A DNA stretch of 64,000 nucleotides from Chloroflexota bacterium (GTDB lineage: Bacteria > Chloroflexota > Anaerolineae > Anaerolineales > Anaerolineaceae): assembly GCA_012799995.1 (NCBI GenBank), contig JAAZKE010000096.1:1-64000 (forward strand). The letters are read 5' to 3'. Positions 60,111 through 64,000 of the stretch are shown here, in pieces. The notes under the pieces are model-generated. The model was not told the DNA's origin and ran no database searches. It saw only the letters and a program-made list of their open reading frames with translations. Positions within the stretch are counted from its first letter, which is position 1. Every line of letters begins with the position of its first letter. The translations under genes were made by a program, and so were the position numbers.

Positions 60111-60578
60111 ATGAAAAACTTTTCCCGTAAAGAGATTTTGCTAACCAGGCTTTTCAATCTCTCCAATAAAATTCAGAGTCTTGGAAATATGCTTGATTCA
60201 GAAATCACGATGAAGCAGGGAAAAATGTTGGAAATAATTAGCCAATATGAAGCCGGTACAATCAAGATCACTGAGTTATCTGAGTTAATTGGCAGCTCAC
60301 GTCAGAATGCCAAGAAGATGGCGTTATTGCTTTCCAACCAGGGTTATCTTTCTCTTACCAGGGATGAAAAAGATGCGCGCATACTGCGCGTTGCTCTAAC
60401 GGAAAAGGGCATTCGTTACTGTTCTTCGCACCGCAACACAGATAAACGATTCCTGAACAATGTGTTTGATGGCTTTGAGGATAAACAGTTGAAAGGGTTG
60501 ATAAAGAGTTTTGACAAGCTGAGTAAAAATGTGGCCAGGATGGAAAAAAATGCCACGCCCAAAGAACCGGAAGTATGA
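60111..60578 (+). CDS. MarR-family transcriptional regulator
   Basis: A 155-residue winged-helix protein. 'ITELSELIGSSRQNAKKMALLLSNQGYLSLTRDEKDARILRVALTEKG' contains the recognition helix and the D-x-R wing. Flanking helices should form the dimer. GGAG at 60101-60104 sets the start at ATG 60111 (a TTG at 60105 is less likely). A palindrome lies just before it, consistent with autorepression. It overlaps the glycosyltransferase gene as ATGA, so both respond to the same signal, which is unknown. Confidence 0.88.
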   Translation: MKNFSRKEILLTRLFNLSNKIQSLGNMLDSEITMKQGKMLEIISQYEAGTIKITELSELIGSSRQNAKKMALLLSNQGYLSLTRDEKDARILRVALTEKGIRYCSSHRNTDKRFLNNVFDGFEDKQLKGLIKSFDKLSKNVARMEKNATPKEPEV

Positions 60579-61756
60579 GCGGTTTCAGCGTTTTGCATAT
60601 CATTACCGATCTCGATATTGGCGGGGCTGAACGCATGTTGACCCAGCTGTTACCCTACCTGGCTGAAAAAGGGGTCAGGCAAAGTGTAGTTTGTCTCAAA
60701 AATGAGGGCCCGCTGGCAGAAGTGATCCGTTTACAGGGGTACGACGTGACCTGTCTGGGTATGAAGCCCGGTAAGGCAGATCGCGTCTCGTTTTGTCAAT
60801 TATTGAAAATCATCGCTAAAACCAAACCGGACCTGATCCAATCCTGGCTTTACCATGCTGACCTGTACGGCAGTCTGGCGGCACTGCTTACGAGGCGAAA
60901 GATTGTCTGGGGACTGCACAATAACGCCCTCAGTCCGGAAGTGAAGCGCTCAACGCGGATTGTTGTTCGGTTGCTTTCCATTTTGTCTCGATTTGTGCCT
61001 AAACGAATTATCAGCGTTTCCAATGCTGCTACGGCAGAGCATGTTCGGCAAGGGTATTGCGCCAAGCGATTTGTCTATATACCAAATGGCTTTAACACCG
61101 AAATCTTCAAGCCGGATTCAGGACGACGAACGTATTTCCGCGAAAAGTTGCGAATTGACGATCGTGTAGTTTTGTATGGAAATATCTCCCGCTTTGACCC
61201 GCAAAAAAACCATTTGGGGCTATTGAATGCCTGGAAGAAGTTTTCTGAGCTGCGTCCTGAATGGGACGTGCGGTTGTTGCTGGCGGGAAAAGGACTGAAT
61301 ACCAGCAACCGCGAACTCAACATCTGGCTGTCGCGCCTTCAAATGACCGACCGCATTTATTTGCTGGGGGAACGCGATGACGTTCCAACTGTTTTGAATG
61401 CGCTGGATGTGTTTGTGCTCTCCTCATTGAGTGAGGCATTTCCACTGGCATTGGGCGAGGCGATGAGTACCGGCTTACTATGTCTGAGTACTGATTGCGG
61501 CGATGCGGCTGAGATGTTGGGTGAAAATGGCATAATTGTGCCGCGTGATGACGTTGAGGCGCTTGCCAAGGGAATGCGCAAAGCCCTGATAATGCCTGCT
61601 GCGGAAAGGGATGCGATGCGTGTGGCTGTGCGTCAACGGGCGGTGAAGGAATATACGCTGGCTCAGGTTGCGGATCGTTATTTGCAGGTATATCGTGGAG
61701 TTTTGGGGTTCCCTGAGGAGATTAAACAGGAATCAGCTGAAAATACTACAGCTTAG
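60575..61756 (+). CDS. Glycosyltransferase family 4 (GT-B)
   Basis: The N-terminal domain starts 'VLHIITDLDIGGAERMLTQLLPYLA', a form common in GT4 enzymes of surface polysaccharide loci. 'YIPNGFNTEIFKPD', 'RFDPQKNHLGLLNAW', 'LAGKGLNTSN' and 'VLSSLSEAFPLALGEAMSTG' (E-x7-E region) mark the donor domain. It is cytoplasmic. It is coupled to the MarR gene by a 4-bp overlap, which is unusual for a glycosyltransferase. It ends 1 bp from the convergent ACP gene. Confidence 0.9.
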   Translation: MSGFSVLHIITDLDIGGAERMLTQLLPYLAEKGVRQSVVCLKNEGPLAEVIRLQGYDVTCLGMKPGKADRVSFCQLLKIIAKTKPDLIQSWLYHADLYGSLAALLTRRKIVWGLHNNALSPEVKRSTRIVVRLLSILSRFVPKRIISVSNAATAEHVRQGYCAKRFVYIPNGFNTEIFKPDSGRRTYFREKLRIDDRVVLYGNISRFDPQKNHLGLLNAWKKFSELRPEWDVRLLLAGKGLNTSNRELNIWLSRLQMTDRIYLLGERDDVPTVLNALDVFVLSSLSEAFPLALGEAMSTGLLCLSTDCGDAAEMLGENGIIVPRDDVEALAKGMRKALIMPAAERDAMRVAVRQRAVKEYTLAQVADRYLQVYRGVLGFPEEIKQESAENTTA

Positions 61757-61757
61757 G

Positions 61758-61994
61758 CTACTCTCTTCTTTTCTTCTGGATCAGGCTCAAAATATCAGCC
61801 GCCGTTTTCACTTCCATCGCTTCTGCGGTGAGGAACTTTATACCAAATTCCTCTTCTACTGCAGCCAACAGCTGAATATTGGCGAAGGAATCCCAGCTGG
61901 CAATAGTATCCGCTGACGCGGTTTCATCGATGATCAGGGTTTCTTCATCAAAGACTTCGCGCATAATGGTTTGAAGCCGTTCCAGATCGGTCAT
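61758..61994 (-). CDS. Acyl carrier protein
   Basis: A 78-residue ACP with the phosphopantetheine Ser36 in 'SWDSFANIQLLAAVEEEFGI'. The residue after it is Phe rather than the Leu of fatty-acid ACPs, which fits specialised ACPs. It starts 8 bp after the FkbH-like gene, so it is probably the carrier on which that enzyme loads or handles its substrate. Confidence 0.9.
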   Translation of the reverse strand: MTDLERLQTIMREVFDEETLIIDETASADTIASWDSFANIQLLAAVEEEFGIKFLTAEAMEVKTAADILSLIQKKRRE

Positions 61995-62002
61995 TTTTGT
62001 TC

Positions 62003-63829
62003 TTATCCTTGGTTGTTACTTTGTATTTTTGTCGGAATCGGTGAGAAGCTGGACAAATCCAGTTCATAGGCAGTCCCTGAATCAGACTCGTCCGTGATTG
62101 CAAAACCCAACATCGGCAGCAGCTCTGCGATCAATCCATTTTTCGGGGTCGGAATGTATTCCGCCTTCAGCGTTTCGATACCTTCTCCCTGCAGTGCTGA
62201 TACCAGCTTGTTCAGCGTCTCTGCTTCCAATTCGCGCTGAAAAACACGGCAACTCATCACCCACGAGTCAAGAAATGCGCTTTTCTCCTCAGAATTCAGC
62301 CGGACAATCAACGCTGCGATTAAGCCATAGCGGCTGAAGCGATCCTCCATGGTGACGCGATACAGGCGCACATCGGTGGCTGTAGCCCAATCAATGATCG
62401 TGCTTTCGTTATAGCGCATTGTTCTGAAATTAAACTGATTGGTTTTGTTGATCAGCTGGGTGAAACGGGGAATTTCAGCTTCGCTCACCGCTGCAAAGCT
62501 CGCCTTCATTTCAAGCGCTTCCAGATAGTCATCATAATCCAAGGTTGTCTGCTGTAGTTGCGTTCGCTGGCTGTCCGCGCGCAGACTCTCGGTTCGTTGC
62601 AGGTCTTCCTTTGAGAGTTGGGCTGGTTCAAAAAAGTCCCCCTGGAACAGCGTGCGGCTGTATAGTGCGGGATCTTCAGGTACCTCAACGACGCTCACCA
62701 TCGGCAGCGCCATGCGCACCGCTTCGCGCTCGGCTGGATTGTCATCAAAAAAGACCAATGCATCCGGGTTGATATTCAATTGGTGTGCGATTGTGAGCAG
62801 GTTTTCAAATTTTGGCTGCCAGTTGGCAATGAAGACTGCAAAATCCTCCAGCTGGAGCACCATATTGGGATGGTGCTGGAAGGCAGAGCGCGCAATGTTT
62901 TCCTCATTTTTACTGCAAACCGCCAGCAGGATACCGCGTTCACGAAACGCCTTCAAGGTATGTTGAAAATCGAGAAAGGCTTCCCCTAATGCATTATTCG
63001 GGTCGAGATTGATGCCGTCTATGCCATCATCCCCGATGATACCACCCCAAAGGGTATTATCCAGATCAACTACCAGACATTTGCGGGAAACGCCAAAAGC
63101 TGCAGCGATTTGACTGCTGAGCGCTGCGGCTGCAACAGGCAGTGCGTCCATCGCAAAAGGCTGTTTGTTCAGGAACCAGGCGGATTCATCGAACCAGCGT
63201 TGCTTGCCATAATCGGCTGCAATTGAATCAAAATCCGTGTAGAAAAGAAATGACGGGCGCGAAAGGACGCCAAGTGCGTTGATTCGACGCAGCATCGCAT
63301 CTCTGCCATAAGGGATGTTTGCCTCAAGCTGACCGAGCAAATGACGCGGAGGCAGCACCAGGTTGGACTGCAACACCATTGCCGGACAGCTGCGGTGAAA
63401 TTGATTCCAAAATCCATATTGCTCATCAAGATAAGCCTGAGCAAGTGCAGTCACCTCATCCGCTGAAGCGAGCAGCGCTGGAAAACTGTGAATGTCGCGC
63501 CAGGTGTTGACAGAGATCACGATGTCCGGTTGAAACTTTACCAGGTCACTATGCGGATTGATCAGCGATTCCGGGTAACTGCGGACGCCACCCTCATAAA
63601 ACTCAGGCATAAATCCATCAGCCAAAAGGAATGGACGCAGCGCTTCTGCGAGAAAATGCAGGTTGCAGCTTCCAATCAACGCGATCTTTTTATGAGAAAG
63701 AGCCGCTTTATCCCATTTCGCTTCGTTCTTTTGCAGTTTTTGAGCCAGCGAAAGCAATTCAACAGCACTGCTTGCCTGAAGGGCTTCGCGTTTTGGCAGT
63801 TCTGGTGGGGAAGTTTGTGAGCGGTTCAT
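62003..63829 (-). CDS. FkbH-like HAD-IIIC protein
   Basis: The HAD motif 'CLVVDLDNTLWGGIIGDDG' (catalytic Asp255 and Asp257) is the hallmark of FkbH. 'LAVCSKNEENIA' and 'FFDDNPAEREAVR' are the other HAD motifs. The N-terminal ~230 residues form the SGNH-like part and the C-terminal ~150 residues a GNAT-like domain with 'SCRVFQRELE'. FkbH proteins dephosphorylate 1,3-bisphosphoglycerate and place glycerate on a partner ACP, here the adjacent gene. Without a polyketide synthase nearby, a role in glycan decoration is plausible. Confidence 0.9.
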   Translation of the reverse strand: MNRSQTSPPELPKREALQASSAVELLSLAQKLQKNEAKWDKAALSHKKIALIGSCNLHFLAEALRPFLLADGFMPEFYEGGVRSYPESLINPHSDLVKFQPDIVISVNTWRDIHSFPALLASADEVTALAQAYLDEQYGFWNQFHRSCPAMVLQSNLVLPPRHLLGQLEANIPYGRDAMLRRINALGVLSRPSFLFYTDFDSIAADYGKQRWFDESAWFLNKQPFAMDALPVAAAALSSQIAAAFGVSRKCLVVDLDNTLWGGIIGDDGIDGINLDPNNALGEAFLDFQHTLKAFRERGILLAVCSKNEENIARSAFQHHPNMVLQLEDFAVFIANWQPKFENLLTIAHQLNINPDALVFFDDNPAEREAVRMALPMVSVVEVPEDPALYSRTLFQGDFFEPAQLSKEDLQRTESLRADSQRTQLQQTTLDYDDYLEALEMKASFAAVSEAEIPRFTQLINKTNQFNFRTMRYNESTIIDWATATDVRLYRVTMEDRFSRYGLIAALIVRLNSEEKSAFLDSWVMSCRVFQRELEAETLNKLVSALQGEGIETLKAEYIPTPKNGLIAELLPMLGFAITDESDSGTAYELDLSSFSPIPTKIQSNNQG

Positions 63830-63831
63830 TT

Positions 63832-64000
63832 TTACTGGTTCCTCTGGTCAATAATCTGCATGAATTGTATCAAAGGATCATAATTCAATATGTAACCGAG
63901 ACTGGTGAAGATCAGGCTCATGCCAATGACCGTTCCAATGGTCGATAGCGTGAACAGAAGCAGGATCAGAAGGCTCTTTTTTCGATTCGCATTGGCATAT
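63832..64000 (-). CDS. C-terminal end of a membrane protein (partial)
   Basis: The frame enters from beyond the window edge and stops at TAA 63834-63832, 2 bp before the FkbH-like start. The visible 55 residues contain a long hydrophobic stretch ('LLILLLFTLSTIGTVIGMSL') and a polar tail ending 'IIDQRNQ'. The family cannot be named. Its tight spacing shows that it belongs to the ACP-FkbH operon. Confidence 0.65.
   Translation of the reverse strand, partial: YANANRKKSLLILLLFTLSTIGTVIGMSLIFTSLGYILNYDPLIQFMQIIDQRNQ

Overview
The window is an ordinary bacterial chromosome segment of roughly 50 % GC by eye. Genes are densely packed, with many 1-40 bp overlaps and ATGA start/stop junctions. I saw no transposase, integrase, phage gene, CRISPR array, rRNA or tRNA. 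The gene set (ribosomal protein S1 with an acidic tail, DUF951, M55 and M19 peptidases, lipoproteins with Thr/Pro-rich 'TPTPT' linkers, YitT, LUD protein, many glycosyltransferases) resembles an anaerobic Chloroflexota of the Anaerolineae type. That placement is an inference from gene content, not a computed phylogeny.

Layout. 0-2.6 kb (+): end of rpsA with its terminator, then a 2H phosphoesterase, an M19 dipeptidase and a membrane protein that overlap one another. 2.6-9.7 kb (-): histidine kinase, methyltransferase, miaB, mutS2 (interrupted by one in-frame TAG) and a lipoprotein. 9.9-17.5 kb (+): NYN/LOTUS protein, HtrA protease, GT-C type membrane protein, M20 peptidase, and a hydrolase-MerR pair behind a textbook MerR-type promoter. 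17.6-19.9 kb (-): sirtuin and metK, the latter controlled by a SAM-I riboswitch. 19.9-26.7 kb (-): a carbohydrate uptake and catabolism operon with two ABC permeases, a binding protein, two zinc dehydrogenases, a hexulose-phosphate-synthase-like enzyme and a TIM-barrel isomerase, but no ATPase, kinase or regulator. 27.0-31.9 kb (-): LUD protein, frameshifted uvrC, dtd, CDF transporter and M55 peptidase. 32-38.4 kb: YitT, era, GIY-YIG protein, TyrA-like dehydrogenase, M50 protease, then DUF951-tsaE-tsaB-rimI-UDG. 38.4-45.4 kb: an envelope glycan locus. 45.4-48.5 kb: ABC-F ATPase and cyclophilin flanking a perfect parS site, then a 58-residue ferredoxin. 48.5-59.9 kb: nucleotidyltransferase, PepF, DUF952-glycerate kinase fusion, cytoplasmic SxxK hydrolase, a murein-peptide recycling pair, rsgA, a MecA-like PBP and maf. 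60-64 kb: MarR plus a coupled glycosyltransferase, then an ACP-FkbH pair on the other strand and the tail of a membrane protein.

The most informative signals lie between or across genes. They are the parS site, which is easily misread as the N-terminus 'MFHVKH' of the ABC-F protein; the MerR operator in a 19-bp spacer; a MarR-type operator just after a promoter; the ABC-operon terminator whose loop holds the metK -35 box; and a stem-loop between the sugar binding protein and its permeases. Two genes in the DNA repair or recombination class, mutS2 and uvrC, each carry a single lesion. Whether these are real or assembly errors needs raw reads.
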